A program made the position numbers and the translations under genes. A stretch of DNA of 28,142 bases from a virus, in the IMG/VR virus record IMGVR_UViG_3300048927_000254, positions 1-28,142 of that record; one strand, 5' to 3'. The notes beneath the pieces were generated by a model, which ran no database searches, was not told where the DNA came from, and saw only the letters and a program-made list of their open reading frames with translations. Positions 1 through 8,184 of the stretch are shown one piece after another (the first letter of the stretch is position 1; every line of letters starts with the position of its first letter).

Positions 1-1099
1 CGGTGATTTTGGCATCCGCCAGGGCAGCGGCCATGGCCGCCGTTTCTTCGACGCTGATACCGGCCTGCTTTGCCACCGGCGCGGCATAGGTCATGGTGTC
101 AGACAGCCCCTCAAAGGTGGCGGCAGATTTATTCATGGCCGTAGAAAGCACGTCACCGATGTGCGCCACGGTGTCATTGGTCATGCCAAACGCAGACTTC
201 ACGCCCATCAGCAGCGTGGCGTTCTCCTCCATGGTGCGCTTGTTTGCCAGAGACAGATTCAGAATGGTCGGCGTTGCCGCCAGAATGCCGTCTTTGTTCG
301 CGCCGGACTTCGCGACGATGATTTGCGCGGCGGCGGCATCATCGGCAGAGGCAGCAGTGTTGTCGCCGAGCTGCCGCGCCTGGGTGCGCAGCGCGGTCAT
401 ATCGGCGGAATCTTTCTCCAGTCCTAACGTCGCCTGCAATTCTGAGTTTTTCTGCGCAAAGTTAAATCCGGGCATAAGCAGCCCGACACCCGCCGCCGTG
501 CCCGCCGTCGCAATGCCGACGCCCGCCGCCCCTGCGCCGGTCACGCTGCCGGCCAGTTGTTTGCCCGCCTGATACCGGCCTTTCACCGCGTTGAGTTTGG
601 CCTGCTGCGCGCTCACGCGTGCCAGAGATTCACGCTGCCGGTTGAGCTGCGCGGTGGTTTCGCTGATGGACGTTCTCAGGCGGCGCTCAGAGTCAGACAG
701 CGTGCGCGTGCTGATGCCCGCCTGGGTAAGTTCCGTGCGCTGACGCTGCACCGACTGGCGCAGCCCGTTGAACTGGGTCTGCAACTGCGCGGCGGTACGC
801 TTCGCGGACTCCATGGCCTGCGCCTGGGCGCGGGTCGGGCTGGCGGTGTTTTTAAACTGAATCGCCAGCGCCGCCGCTTCCGCTTTGGCGTCTTTCAGTT
901 TCTGGCCGGTGACGGCGAGCTGCGCGCTGGATTTGCGGAAGCCGTCAATCTTTCCGGCCTGGGCGTTCAGGTCTTTGAGGCTGTTTTGTGAGTTGCGAAT
1001 ATCCCCAGACAGCGCCCTGCTGGCATTCTGCACAGCCTTAAACGGGCGGGTCGCCTGGTCAACCGCCTTTAACAACACCTCTACTTTTAAGTTACTCAC
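1..1099 (-). CDS. T: Tail tape measure protein gpT, N-terminal part (cut by window edge)
   Basis: The first 366 codons of the tape measure protein are visible; the rest lies beyond the left edge. The protein sets tail length and is packed inside the tail tube. The start is a GTG at 1099 that gives MSNLKVEVLLKAVDQATRPF, which closely resembles the P2 gpT N-terminus. The GTG overlaps the stop of E' by 8 bases, the usual P2 coupling. About 180 residues of charged, coiled-coil-like sequence are followed by a glycine- and alanine-rich hydrophobic stretch at roughly residues 185-213, as in the family. It belongs to the F operon (FI-FII-E/E'-T). Confidence 0.93.
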   Translation of the reverse strand, partial: MSNLKVEVLLKAVDQATRPFKAVQNASRALSGDIRNSQNSLKDLNAQAGKIDGFRKSSAQLAVTGQKLKDAKAEAAALAIQFKNTASPTRAQAQAMESAKRTAAQLQTQFNGLRQSVQRQRTELTQAGISTRTLSDSERRLRTSISETTAQLNRQRESLARVSAQQAKLNAVKGRYQAGKQLAGSVTGAGAAGVGIATAGTAAGVGLLMPGFNFAQKNSELQATLGLEKDSADMTALRTQARQLGDNTAASADDAAAAQIIVAKSGANKDGILAATPTILNLSLANKRTMEENATLLMGVKSAFGMTNDTVAHIGDVLSTAMNKSAATFEGLSDTMTYAAPVAKQAGISVEETAAMAAALADAKIT

Positions 1100-1528
1100 T
1101 GTCGGTGGCTCCGCTGCGCTGCATGGCCTTATGACGCCACACCAGCAGCTCGGTCAGCGTCATCGGGTTCAGTTCTGACGGCGGCCAGTGAAAAATCACC
1201 GCCACGTCCGCCATCAGGTCATCAACGGTCAGGGTAGGGGGAAGCTTTACTGTTCCGACTTCGGCGATAAAAAACCGATCACCTTGCCTGCCAGCGTAAT
1301 AAGGTCGGGCAGGTTCAGGCTTTTGCAGTCCTGGGCGGTGAGGTTCGGCACGGTAATGCGCGGCAGAATGACGGTCAGCGCGTCAACGTCGGCATTCGCC
1401 AGCGCCGCCAGGCCAATCCCGCGCAGGTGTCCGGCGTTCGGCTTGATGATTTCAACCTGGTTGATCAGGGTGTCGCCGCGTTTGATCGGTTCTTCCAGGG
1501 TAACGATGTTTTCATTATGTTCTGACAT
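1092..1528 (-). CDS. E': Tail assembly chaperone gpE+E', -1 frameshift product
   Basis: This is the long product made when ribosomes slip back one base near the end of gene E. The slip site is T-TTT-TTA at 1274-1268, a canonical heptamer in the E frame (codons 85-87). After slipping, the frame starting at base 1268 stays open for 58 codons to a stop at 1094-1092, giving 145 residues in total. The new tail contains VAVIFHWPPSELNPMTLTEL, which matches the P2 E' pattern. As with lambda G/GT, the two products are thought to act as chaperones loading tube subunits on the tape measure. The stop overlaps the GTG of T. Confidence 0.88.
1247..1528 (-). CDS. E: Tail assembly chaperone gpE, unshifted product
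   Basis: A 93-residue protein at the P2 gpE position between FII and T, with the family's length and central pattern (GIGLAALANADVDALTVILP). It is the abundant product of the E/E' pair; a minority of ribosomes shift frame at 1274-1268 and make gpE+E'. It is expected to be a cytoplasmic assembly factor that is absent from the virion. The Shine-Dalgarno before the ATG is weak (purine-rich GAAGAAGAG). Confidence 0.9.
   Translation of the reverse strand: MSEHNENIVTLEEPIKRGDTLINQVEIIKPNAGHLRGIGLAALANADVDALTVILPRITVPNLTAQDCKSLNLPDLITLAGKVIGFLSPKSEQ
1268..1274 (-). other. Programmed -1 ribosomal frameshift site
   Basis: On the minus strand the codons GGT TTT TTA of gene E contain T-TTT-TTA, a classical X-XXY-YYZ slippery heptamer, 18 bases before the E stop. 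The -1 frame downstream encodes a recognisable E' tail, so the site very probably works. I did not identify a clear stimulatory stem-loop downstream. Confidence 0.85.
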
Positions 1529-1587
1529 AGCGGTGTCTCTTCTTCAAAAGGTGAGGTTTTGCGCCGGTGTCCGGCGCGAGTTACGGG

Positions 1588-2097
1588 TTACAGGCCGATG
1601 TTTTTGCGGTGCTGTGCCACGCGGTCAACGCCGCCGACGATTTCCACCATGTTCACGGTGTCGACTTCAATCATGTCTTTGCCGTCAATCGTGAGCTTGA
1701 AATAGGTGCACTGGGTGGTGATTTTGGTTTCCGTGTCTTCACCCTGTTTGTACTCGCCGAAATCCATTTCCTTATGGCGTCCGCGCATCGTGACTTCCAC
1801 GGCGGAGGTGTCGCCGGTGTCGTCGCGCTGGAAGGAACCGGCAAAGCGCAGCGGCACGGCATCCACCGCGCCCCACTGCTGCAACACCAGTTCATCCAGT
1901 CCGCCCACCGTCCACTCAAAGCTCAGCGCGTCGTCGTCCAGACCGAAATCAATGGCGGCGGAACCGGTCATGCCGCCGCCGCGATAGTTCTCCAGCTTGC
2001 GGGTCAGTTTCGGCAGCGTCAGCGCGCTGACCGTGCCGAGGTAGCTGTTCCCGTCGTTAAACAGGTTCAGGTATTTCAGTTTCTTAGGCAGTGCCAT
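1588..2097 (-). CDS. FII: Major tail tube protein gpFII
   Basis: A 169-residue protein (P2 gpFII has 172) that forms the inner tube of the contractile tail. The N-terminus MALPKKLKYLNLFNDGNSYL and the central GGGMTGSAAIDFGLDDDALS follow the P2 tube family. A good ribosome site (AGAGGCG) precedes the ATG, and the gene follows FI by 13 bases in the same operon. I see nothing unusual in it. Confidence 0.95.
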   Translation of the reverse strand: MALPKKLKYLNLFNDGNSYLGTVSALTLPKLTRKLENYRGGGMTGSAAIDFGLDDDALSFEWTVGGLDELVLQQWGAVDAVPLRFAGSFQRDDTGDTSAVEVTMRGRHKEMDFGEYKQGEDTETKITTQCTYFKLTIDGKDMIEVDTVNMVEIVGGVDRVAQHRKNIGL

Positions 2098-2110
2098 GTT
2101 TTAGCGCCTC

Positions 2111-3280
2111 TTAGCTGTTAACGGAGGTGGCGAACGTCGCCAGGTACTGATCGGTGATGCGCTGACGCAGGGTTAAATCTTCCAGCGGCGGCACCGGCGT
2201 ATAGTCGTAATCAATAAACAACTTGCCTGCTTTCAGGGTGTCGACGGTGTTCGCGTCGGGGTCATACCAGCAGTTGCCATCAATGATCAGACCGGCGGTT
2301 TTCATTTCGCGCAGCTTGGCGTTAATGCCCGCAATCATGTCCTTGATAAGCGTCGGGGTCATTGGCCTGTCCATCGCCCACAGGTGCGCTTCCGCCATCG
2401 TGTCCGCCAGCACCTGCGCGGTGCGGGTGTAGTTCTCAAACAGGAACAGCGGATCATCTGAGCAGGTGCGCTGCCCCCAGAACTTAAAGCCGTCTTTGCG
2501 GATAAGGGTGGTGACGCACGCCTGGTTCAGCAGGTCAGCATCGGTGCCGGTGGTCTGCAAATCCCAGTACACGGAGGCAGACAGGCCGGTGACGCCGTTG
2601 ATCCCGACGTTAGAGAGTGTTTTATGCCAGCCGGTTTCCGCGTCGATTTTGGCACGCAGGCCGAGGGCGTAAGCGGTGGCGGGGGCGATGTCGCTGGCAT
2701 TGGTGGTGGTGTTCCAGACCACGAAATCCGGCCAGATCACCATCAGCTCACGCTGGCTGAAATTGTCGCGGTACTTAATGGCATCAGAGACCGTTTTACA
2801 GCCGTATGCGCTGACGTAGCCAAAGGCGCGGATCTGCTGACAGACGGCGGCAAGCGCGGCGGCGACTTCCTGGTTATCCAGACCCGGCACGCCGAGAATG
2901 CGCGGCTTAACGCCGAGTTCCGTTTGCGCAGACAGCAGGGCTTTCATGCCGGTATACATGCCGGTTTCATCCGAACCGCCGATGATGTTGGAGGTGGTTT
3001 CCGCTTCGGTTTCACCTTGGGCGACGCGCACAACGACAACAACCGGTTTAGCCTGGTTGGCAATTGCCATCAGGGAGGCGCGCAGCGTGCCGGTTTTACC
3101 CGCCTTGCCTGCGGCGGTCAGCACGTTGGTAATGAGTACCGGCGTATCCAGCGGGAAGGTCGCCGCGTCGGCATCGTCGCCGGTGCAGACCATCCCGATG
3201 ATGGCGGTGGAAACGGTGGAGATAACGCGGGTGCCGTCATTGATTTCAACAACGCGCACACCGTGATGATAATCAGCCAT
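2111..3280 (-). CDS. FI: Contractile tail sheath protein gpFI
   Basis: This protein forms the contractile sheath around the tail tube. The start at 3280 gives MADYHHGVRVVEINDGTRVI, which matches the P2 gpFI N-terminus, and 389 residues. The open frame extends further upstream, but that part is non-coding leader: it contains the ribosome site AGGAA just before the ATG and the Ogr box of the F operon. Conserved blocks such as FSQRELMVIWPDF, SDDPLFLFENYTRTAQV and LFIDYDYTPVPPLE are present. It is the first gene of the operon FI-FII-E-E'-T. Confidence 0.95.
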   Translation of the reverse strand: MADYHHGVRVVEINDGTRVISTVSTAIIGMVCTGDDADAATFPLDTPVLITNVLTAAGKAGKTGTLRASLMAIANQAKPVVVVVRVAQGETEAETTSNIIGGSDETGMYTGMKALLSAQTELGVKPRILGVPGLDNQEVAAALAAVCQQIRAFGYVSAYGCKTVSDAIKYRDNFSQRELMVIWPDFVVWNTTTNASDIAPATAYALGLRAKIDAETGWHKTLSNVGINGVTGLSASVYWDLQTTGTDADLLNQACVTTLIRKDGFKFWGQRTCSDDPLFLFENYTRTAQVLADTMAEAHLWAMDRPMTPTLIKDMIAGINAKLREMKTAGLIIDGNCWYDPDANTVDTLKAGKLFIDYDYTPVPPLEDLTLRQRITDQYLATFATSVNS

Positions 3281-3351
3281 GGTGTTTTTCCTGTGATTAA
3301 TAAGCCAATCAATCATCGCGTGTTGGGAACAATCAGGCACGGGGGGCGGGG

Positions 3352-3369
3352 TGTGTGGGAAATGGCACA
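3352..3369 (-). promoter_or_regulatory. Ogr/Delta-type activator box of the late F promoter
   Basis: The box reads TGT, 12 bases, ACA, and ends in GGCACAAC. P2-like late promoters need the zinc-finger activator Ogr/Delta bound to TGT-N12-ACA at about -55. Applied toward FI, this puts the transcript start near 3305, leaving a leader of about 25 bases with a ribosome site before the FI start at 3280. The same GGCACAAC half occurs at 8883-8890 and 16600-16607. Confidence 0.75.
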
Positions 3370-3388
3370 ACGTGGGAAAGCCAGAGAC

Positions 3389-3408
3389 AAAAAAGCCCCT
3401 TTCGGGGC
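3389..3408 (-). terminator. Rho-independent terminator ending the V operon
   Basis: Minus strand: GCCCC, a four-base loop, GGGGC, then six T. It lies between the small gene at 3437-3580 and the F promoter box. It should stop transcription coming from V-W-J-I-H-tfa, so that FI is expressed from its own promoter. Confidence 0.8.
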
Positions 3409-3436
3409 AGTGGGTGTTCTGAGGAAGGTCGTGGGG

Positions 3437-3580
3437 TCAGGCGCTGTCGAGTCCCAACTTTTCAGCCAGCCGGTGCAGGGCGCTGACGGTCATCACGTCC
3501 TCAGCAACCTGTGAAAAGGCAGACCAGTTGGCCGCCAGAAATCCCGCGATAATCTCCGCTTCCTCTTTATTTAATTCCAT
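3437..3580 (-). CDS. Small acidic helical protein, 47 residues, unknown function
   Basis: A short gene starting MELNKEEAEIIAGFLAANWS and ending LAEKLGLDSA. A strong ribosome site (AGGAGG) sits 5-6 bases before the ATG, which is good evidence that it is translated. The sequence looks like two amphipathic helices, with no membrane segment, signal or cysteine. It is the last gene of the V operon, directly before the terminator, at the place where P2 carries the Z/fun cargo gene after G. I do not recognise a family. The length, the ribosome site and the fit between tfa and the terminator support a real gene. Confidence 0.65.
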   Translation of the reverse strand: MELNKEEAEIIAGFLAANWSAFSQVAEDVMTVSALHRLAEKLGLDSA

Positions 3581-3662
3581 TTCATCCTCCTGAATAGTCT
3601 GGGGATATCCTTGGACATCGGCGGGACATGTTCAAATAGTTACTACTGATCAATTCTCCGTC

Positions 3663-3685
3663 ATTGATCGTTTTCAGCGATCAAT
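3663..3685. repeat. Perfect 8-bp inverted repeat directly after the fibre chaperone gene
   Basis: ATTGATCG, seven bases, CGATCAAT, abutting the stop codon of the fibre assembly gene. There is no T-run on either side strong enough for a terminator. It could be a processing or pausing hairpin, or a remnant recombination site; no invertase gene is seen. Confidence 0.4.
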
Positions 3686-4204
3686 TTATTCAGGTACAGC
3701 AGGCCAGTCGATATCCGGCGCAGCGGATAAATCCAGGCGATTCAGCGCCACGCGGAATGTCTTCCAGGCTTTCAGGTGCTCCCGTTCTGCGTCAGTCACG
3801 TCATCGATATCAACGGCATCCTGCAAAGGCGCAATGGCGGCGGCGGCCTGGCTGAGCAGTGCACTTTTGCGTTGCTCAGCCACCTCAGCAGCGGGCTGCA
3901 CGAACGGAATAAACTGGCCGTCCTGATAGCGGTACGCCAGCGTGCTGATATCCTCCGGCAACGCGGCGGTATCCAGTTCGTAAATGCTGACGCCTTCGGA
4001 CAGCGTTAAAAAGTTGGGATTTTCCGCCCAGGTGGAAACAAAACCGTCAGCGCCGACGGCGATAAAACAGTTTTCTCCCTGCCATTCTCGATCCCGCAGT
4101 TCGTACCAGTCCATGCCGTTCTCATCTTCAAAATAGAGCACCGGCAGCGGCAAACCCTCTTCTAAAACCTGTCGGGTCATTTTGATATTTTTAAATGTAA
4201 TCAT
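3686..4204 (-). CDS. G: Tail fibre assembly chaperone (Tfa / P2 gpG-like)
   Basis: A 172-residue protein with the layout of the Caudovirales tail-fibre assembly family: an N-terminal beta domain, an acidic linker, and a C-terminal helical part ending LKAWKTFRVALNRLDLSAAPDIDWPAVPE, a typical Tfa tail. It helps fold and trimerise the fibre encoded just upstream. The ATG follows the H stop by a single base, so the two are translationally linked, as expected for a fibre and its dedicated chaperone that travel together. Confidence 0.85.
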   Translation of the reverse strand: MITFKNIKMTRQVLEEGLPLPVLYFEDENGMDWYELRDREWQGENCFIAVGADGFVSTWAENPNFLTLSEGVSIYELDTAALPEDISTLAYRYQDGQFIPFVQPAAEVAEQRKSALLSQAAAAIAPLQDAVDIDDVTDAEREHLKAWKTFRVALNRLDLSAAPDIDWPAVPE

Positions 4205-4205
4205 G

Positions 4206-6392
4206 TTAGTTACCTACCTGTCGCCAGCTTCCGCTGGCCGTTCGTACCATTAACGCGCGGTAATATTTCCCCAGCGTGCGGGCGTCCCCCAAATCCGGCC
4301 TGACACTTAAGCCCGTCATAAAGCAACCCGTCGGAGCTTCCCAGCCTGTTTGTGTTGTCCAGCCTGCATTCTCCAGCGCCTGACTGCCGCGCTGTAAGTC
4401 GTAAACGAATCGCCCGTCGGATTCAGCCTTTGTATAGCTATCGCGCTGCGGCGGCGGGAAATTGGTGGTGTAAACCTCCCCCATATCCGACGCATCCACC
4501 TGAATTTTGACCCTTGATCCCGTCCAGCCGATATAGACTTTATTGGACTGCATACCGGCACCGCCGCCTTGCTGCACGGCGGTAAAGTTCCCGACATTCC
4601 CCAGCCCGACATTCGCGTTACTGAGATTGATATCCGCAGTGCCATCAAAGGCCACACCGGCAATCTTGCGGGCAGTGGCGAGTTTGGTCGCCGCGACGGC
4701 CGTCCCGCCTGCCGGTAATGCGCCGACGTCTGCCGGTGTCGGCTTGTTGGCCTGGCAGTAAATTTCATTCCAGGCCGTCCACGGACCATCGACGCCGTTC
4801 CATGCCCCCGACGCGCCACGGGTAAACTGTCGTCCGTTGTTGTTAAAGGCAATCTGCTGCGTCGCATTCGGTCCCCAGGTCACGAAAATTACGCCGACAA
4901 ACCCGTTCATCGGATAGCCTTTATCCGTGGTCGCGGCGGCGGCACCTGGGACGCCGTAATGCCCTAGCATAGCCGTGCCATGCAGCGCGTTGGGCGAGTC
5001 CGTCGCAGTTAAATTGGCGCGAATTTTAAAGGCCGTCGCAATTTCATCAGACAGCGCCTTTTCACTGGCGGCGCTTTGCGCGGCCGTCCATGCGCCCACG
5101 TCGGCGGCAGTGGGTTTGTTATTCGCGCTGTACGTCGGCACCCACTCTTTCCAGGGACCATCCACGCCGTTCCAGTCAGCGGACAATCCGCGATTCCAGA
5201 TATTGCCGGTGAACGTGACGTACATCTGCTGACAGCCGTAGGCGCTTGGTGTGACGTACAGCGTGCCTGCAATGCCTTGCGGATAGTGCAACGCCGCCGT
5301 GGCGTTGGCATTTTTAGGCTGCGCGTACAGGGCGGCACTTCCGGCTCCGCTGGCAAAGCCCAGGGTATTAATATCCGTGGTTGTCAGGATGGCCGACGGC
5401 ACCGTGACGGAATTCACCGCGCTGGCCTGCACCCAGTCACGCCAGGGTCCGTCCGCGCCATTCCAGGACGCATTCAGCGCACGCGTCCACACCATGCCGG
5501 TATTTTGCACGGTGTAACGCTGCAGCACGCCGCCCGTCCAGGACGCGGGGATAACCTCCAGCACGCCCGCCGCCTGTGAACCGGCCGGGTAGCCATTGGC
5601 GACGGTGGCATTCGCGCCGGTGCTCTGCACGTAAACCCCGATGTTTGCCAGATTCAGCGTATTGATATTCGCGGTGCCGAGAACGGCGGACGCCACAGGC
5701 AGCGCCCCCACGTCCGCCGCCGTCAGGGTAATGTCAGCGCTCAGCGCTTTATTGTTCACCTTACGGGTGGACGGCACGCGGCTATTGGCATTGTCGTTGG
5801 CGGCCTTGACCGCTTTGGGCGTGGCGGCCAGCGCTTCGCTGGTACTGCTGACCGAGCTGTTAAGCTGGACAAATCCCTTTGCCGTCAGCGTGCCGTCGGG
5901 GTGGTTGCGGGATTTTTCATGTGCGGCCAGCAGGTCATTCACATACTGCTCGGTGGCCATAATCACCGAGTCGTCGATCAGCAGGCTGATGGCCTCGGTG
6001 TTACTGACCGCAATCACCATCCGTAAAGTTTGCGTGCGCCCTGAACCTTCCGCCAAAGTTGGCTTGTAAGTGTCCGCCATGTTGCACACGGCAATCAGCG
6101 TGCCGTCGTCGGCAAACAGACCCATTTCGCGCATCCAGAAGCCGCCGACGCTCGCAGAAATCACCGCCTCAGCAATGACCCAGTTTCCGTGAGTCGGATC
6201 CAGCTTTAAGGAGTTGAGCTGCGTGCGGTACACCTCTTTAACCAGTTTTGTCTGCGTGGCAACCGGCGTGGTCGCTTTGCCGTTGCCGTCACCGACGGCC
6301 AACTGCGTGATATTGATGTCAGTCCCCGCCGCAATGGCTGCCGCAATGCGCGACTGTCCAAGCGTGGTGACAACGGATTTAAATGTGCTCAT
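4206..6392 (-). CDS. H: Tail fibre protein gpH
   Basis: A 728-residue fibre that recognises the host surface. Residues 1-150 are the conserved P2 gpH attachment domain (MSTFKSVVTTLGQSRIAAAI, then the block around AVISASVGGFWMREMGLFADD; phage tail-collar fibre family). The shaft has three roughly 100-residue modules, each ending in a WNG-x-DGPW-xx-W motif near residues 310, 406 and 530, separated by KPTAADVGA-type linkers. The C-terminal 110 residues form a distinct tip with no obvious P2 counterpart. Fibres of this type exchange modules and tips between phages, so host range cannot be inferred from the N-terminus. Confidence 0.9.
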   Translation of the reverse strand: MSTFKSVVTTLGQSRIAAAIAAGTDINITQLAVGDGNGKATTPVATQTKLVKEVYRTQLNSLKLDPTHGNWVIAEAVISASVGGFWMREMGLFADDGTLIAVCNMADTYKPTLAEGSGRTQTLRMVIAVSNTEAISLLIDDSVIMATEQYVNDLLAAHEKSRNHPDGTLTAKGFVQLNSSVSSTSEALAATPKAVKAANDNANSRVPSTRKVNNKALSADITLTAADVGALPVASAVLGTANINTLNLANIGVYVQSTGANATVANGYPAGSQAAGVLEVIPASWTGGVLQRYTVQNTGMVWTRALNASWNGADGPWRDWVQASAVNSVTVPSAILTTTDINTLGFASGAGSAALYAQPKNANATAALHYPQGIAGTLYVTPSAYGCQQMYVTFTGNIWNRGLSADWNGVDGPWKEWVPTYSANNKPTAADVGAWTAAQSAASEKALSDEIATAFKIRANLTATDSPNALHGTAMLGHYGVPGAAAATTDKGYPMNGFVGVIFVTWGPNATQQIAFNNNGRQFTRGASGAWNGVDGPWTAWNEIYCQANKPTPADVGALPAGGTAVAATKLATARKIAGVAFDGTADINLSNANVGLGNVGNFTAVQQGGGAGMQSNKVYIGWTGSRVKIQVDASDMGEVYTTNFPPPQRDSYTKAESDGRFVYDLQRGSQALENAGWTTQTGWEAPTGCFMTGLSVRPDLGDARTLGKYYRALMVRTASGSWRQVGN

Positions 6393-6401
6393 ATCGTCCT
6401 C

Positions 6402-6929
6402 TTATGCGGGGTAAACGGTCAGCAGCTCGCCCAGGTAGTGCGCCGCGCCGGTGTAAACATCGCCTTTGATATCCTGGGTGATGGTCAGGCCAATCAGATG
6501 GCGGCTGGCCGGTTTGGCGTCAGCAATAAGCCGCTCCATCTCCAAATACATGTCTTCGGTGATGCCGGTTTCCAGCACGCCGATATCCAGGCGAAACGTG
6601 CCGGGTTCGTCATTCGTTTCCCACCATTCGGTCACGTTAATCAGGTAGCCGAGCGGCTCCACCACGCGCCGGATAGCACCAATGGTTCCTTTATGGCAGT
6701 GAATGAACCAGGCCGACTGGATCACGCGGCGCTTGGTAGCGACAGGCCAGTTTTCATCCCAGCGGTCAACCGACAGCGCCCACGCCAGGTAAGGCAAAAA
6801 CTTCGCCGGACAGGTCAGCGGATCCCAAAGCTGCCGCAGCGGCACCGGCACGTTTTCAAGCGCGGCGCAGGCCTCGGCGGCGGCAACCTCAAGAGCCGAG
6901 GAACCGACGGGCAGCAGGCGATCACTCAT
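6402..6929 (-). CDS. I: Baseplate/tail protein gpI
   Basis: A 175-residue protein (P2 gpI has 176) that connects the baseplate wedge to the fibres. The sequence LWDPLTCPAKFLPYLAWALS and the following VDRWDENWP are the family hallmark. It overlaps the end of J by 8 bases and lies 9 bases before H, the standard V-W-J-I-H order. Confidence 0.94.
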   Translation of the reverse strand: MSDRLLPVGSSALEVAAAEACAALENVPVPLRQLWDPLTCPAKFLPYLAWALSVDRWDENWPVATKRRVIQSAWFIHCHKGTIGAIRRVVEPLGYLINVTEWWETNDEPGTFRLDIGVLETGITEDMYLEMERLIADAKPASRHLIGLTITQDIKGDVYTGAAHYLGELLTVYPA

Positions 6930-7830
6930 CGTAACCGCCCACTTTCAGGGTGTACGCGGTGCAGAATGACGCCTGCGTTTTATCCAGCTCGATGTCAGCG
7001 GCGGGGCTTTTCAGCTCCACCCGCTGCACGCCTTCAACGTGCAGCGCGGCATAAATCGCCGACAGCCGGATGTCGCGGCCTAACCGGTGCTGTGCGGTGG
7101 TGTAGGCAATCAGTTTTGCTTCGGCGGCTTCGCGAATGGGTTCGGCTTCGGGACCTGGGAACAGATACAGCACGGCGTCAATGGTGTAATTCACCACCGT
7201 AGCTGACTGGACGGTTACGCGGTCAGCCACGGGGCGCACGTTCTCGTCATTGAGCGCGGCCTGCACCACCGCCAGCAGGTCAGCGGGGGCGGTGCCGTTG
7301 CCGGTCTGTGCCAGCACGGAAATCGTTACACAGGCGGGCGACGGACTGATGACCGAAATATCCGCCACCCGCCCGTCAGCCGAGCGCCCGTGATACTCAT
7401 AGGAACCGACCGGACCGGCTACGCTCAGCCCCTCAAACGCCTGCTGCGCCCGGATACGCAAATCCGCATCGCTTTCCATCACTGCCGCCACGGCGGGCAC
7501 GCTGACCGTATCCGCAGGCGTGATCGTCAGGCGCTCCACGCTGAACGTGGCGGCGATATTGTCCAGGTCTGCGCCGGTGGCATAGGCCAGCATCACCGCC
7601 TGCGCCGCCTCGTTAACCCGCTGACGCAGGATCACTTCGCGGTAAGCGTTCTCCTCCAGCAGCTTCACAATCGGCTCAGACTCCAGGGTCAGCGTGCGGG
7701 CGATGGCGGCCTGCTGGTCTTCGGGGTACAAGGAGACCAGCGTGGCTTTGCGCTCCGCCAGCAGGATTTCGTAATCCAGTACCTCCACCACGTCGGGGGC
7801 GGGTAACTGGCTCAGGTCGATAGTTGCCAT
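6922..7830 (-). CDS. J: Baseplate wedge protein gpJ
   Basis: A 302-residue protein, the same length as P2 gpJ and of the Baseplate_J family. It carries the typical N-terminus (ATIDLSQLPAPDVVEVLDYE) and a block around YATGADLDNIAA. It builds the baseplate periphery together with gpI and gpW. It starts 3 bases after the W stop and overlaps I, indicating translational coupling. Confidence 0.95.
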   Translation of the reverse strand: MATIDLSQLPAPDVVEVLDYEILLAERKATLVSLYPEDQQAAIARTLTLESEPIVKLLEENAYREVILRQRVNEAAQAVMLAYATGADLDNIAATFSVERLTITPADTVSVPAVAAVMESDADLRIRAQQAFEGLSVAGPVGSYEYHGRSADGRVADISVISPSPACVTISVLAQTGNGTAPADLLAVVQAALNDENVRPVADRVTVQSATVVNYTIDAVLYLFPGPEAEPIREAAEAKLIAYTTAQHRLGRDIRLSAIYAALHVEGVQRVELKSPAADIELDKTQASFCTAYTLKVGGYDE

Positions 7831-7833
7831 AAT

Positions 7834-8184
7834 TCAGCTCACGGGTAGGGTTAAGGAAATGGCGGCGGACGTGTCTTTGCGGGTGCCGGTGAGTTCCACC
7901 ACCGCTTTCCCGTCAAACGTCGTTTCAAAGGTGATGCCGGTCAGGCTGACGCGTGGCTCCCACTTGAGGATCGCGCTGTAACAGGCCGCCATGATTTGCA
8001 GGCGCAGCGCCGCATTCTGCGGGCGGTCGGTCAGTATCGATAGCAATGAACCATAGTCACGGCGCATGACACGCGAACCGACCGGCGTGCGCAGAATGTC
8101 GCTGACCGACTGCTGAATGTGCGCCAGGTCTTCGACGCTGCGCCCCGTGTCGCGAGCCAGGCCGGTATATTTTGCATTCGTCAT
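7834..8184 (-). CDS. W: Baseplate wedge protein gpW (gp25-like)
   Basis: A 116-residue protein (P2 gpW has 115) related to T4 gp25, which ties the sheath to the baseplate. Typical features are IQQSVSDILRTPVGSRVMRRDYGS and the terminal beta segment. Its ATG overlaps the V stop (ATGA). Confidence 0.95.
   Translation of the reverse strand: MTNAKYTGLARDTGRSVEDLAHIQQSVSDILRTPVGSRVMRRDYGSLLSILTDRPQNAALRLQIMAACYSAILKWEPRVSLTGITFETTFDGKAVVELTGTRKDTSAAISLTLPVS

Noticed and set aside
2624-3514. Long plus-strand open frame opposite FI
   Set aside because: Mirror frame of a GC-rich sheath gene; translation is low in complexity and unlike any family. The same holds for other plus-strand frames opposite the tail genes, for example 557-991 and 5076-5579.
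3663-4204. Invertible tail-fibre segment
   Set aside because: No invertase gene, no second copy of the inverted repeat and no alternative fibre end in the window.
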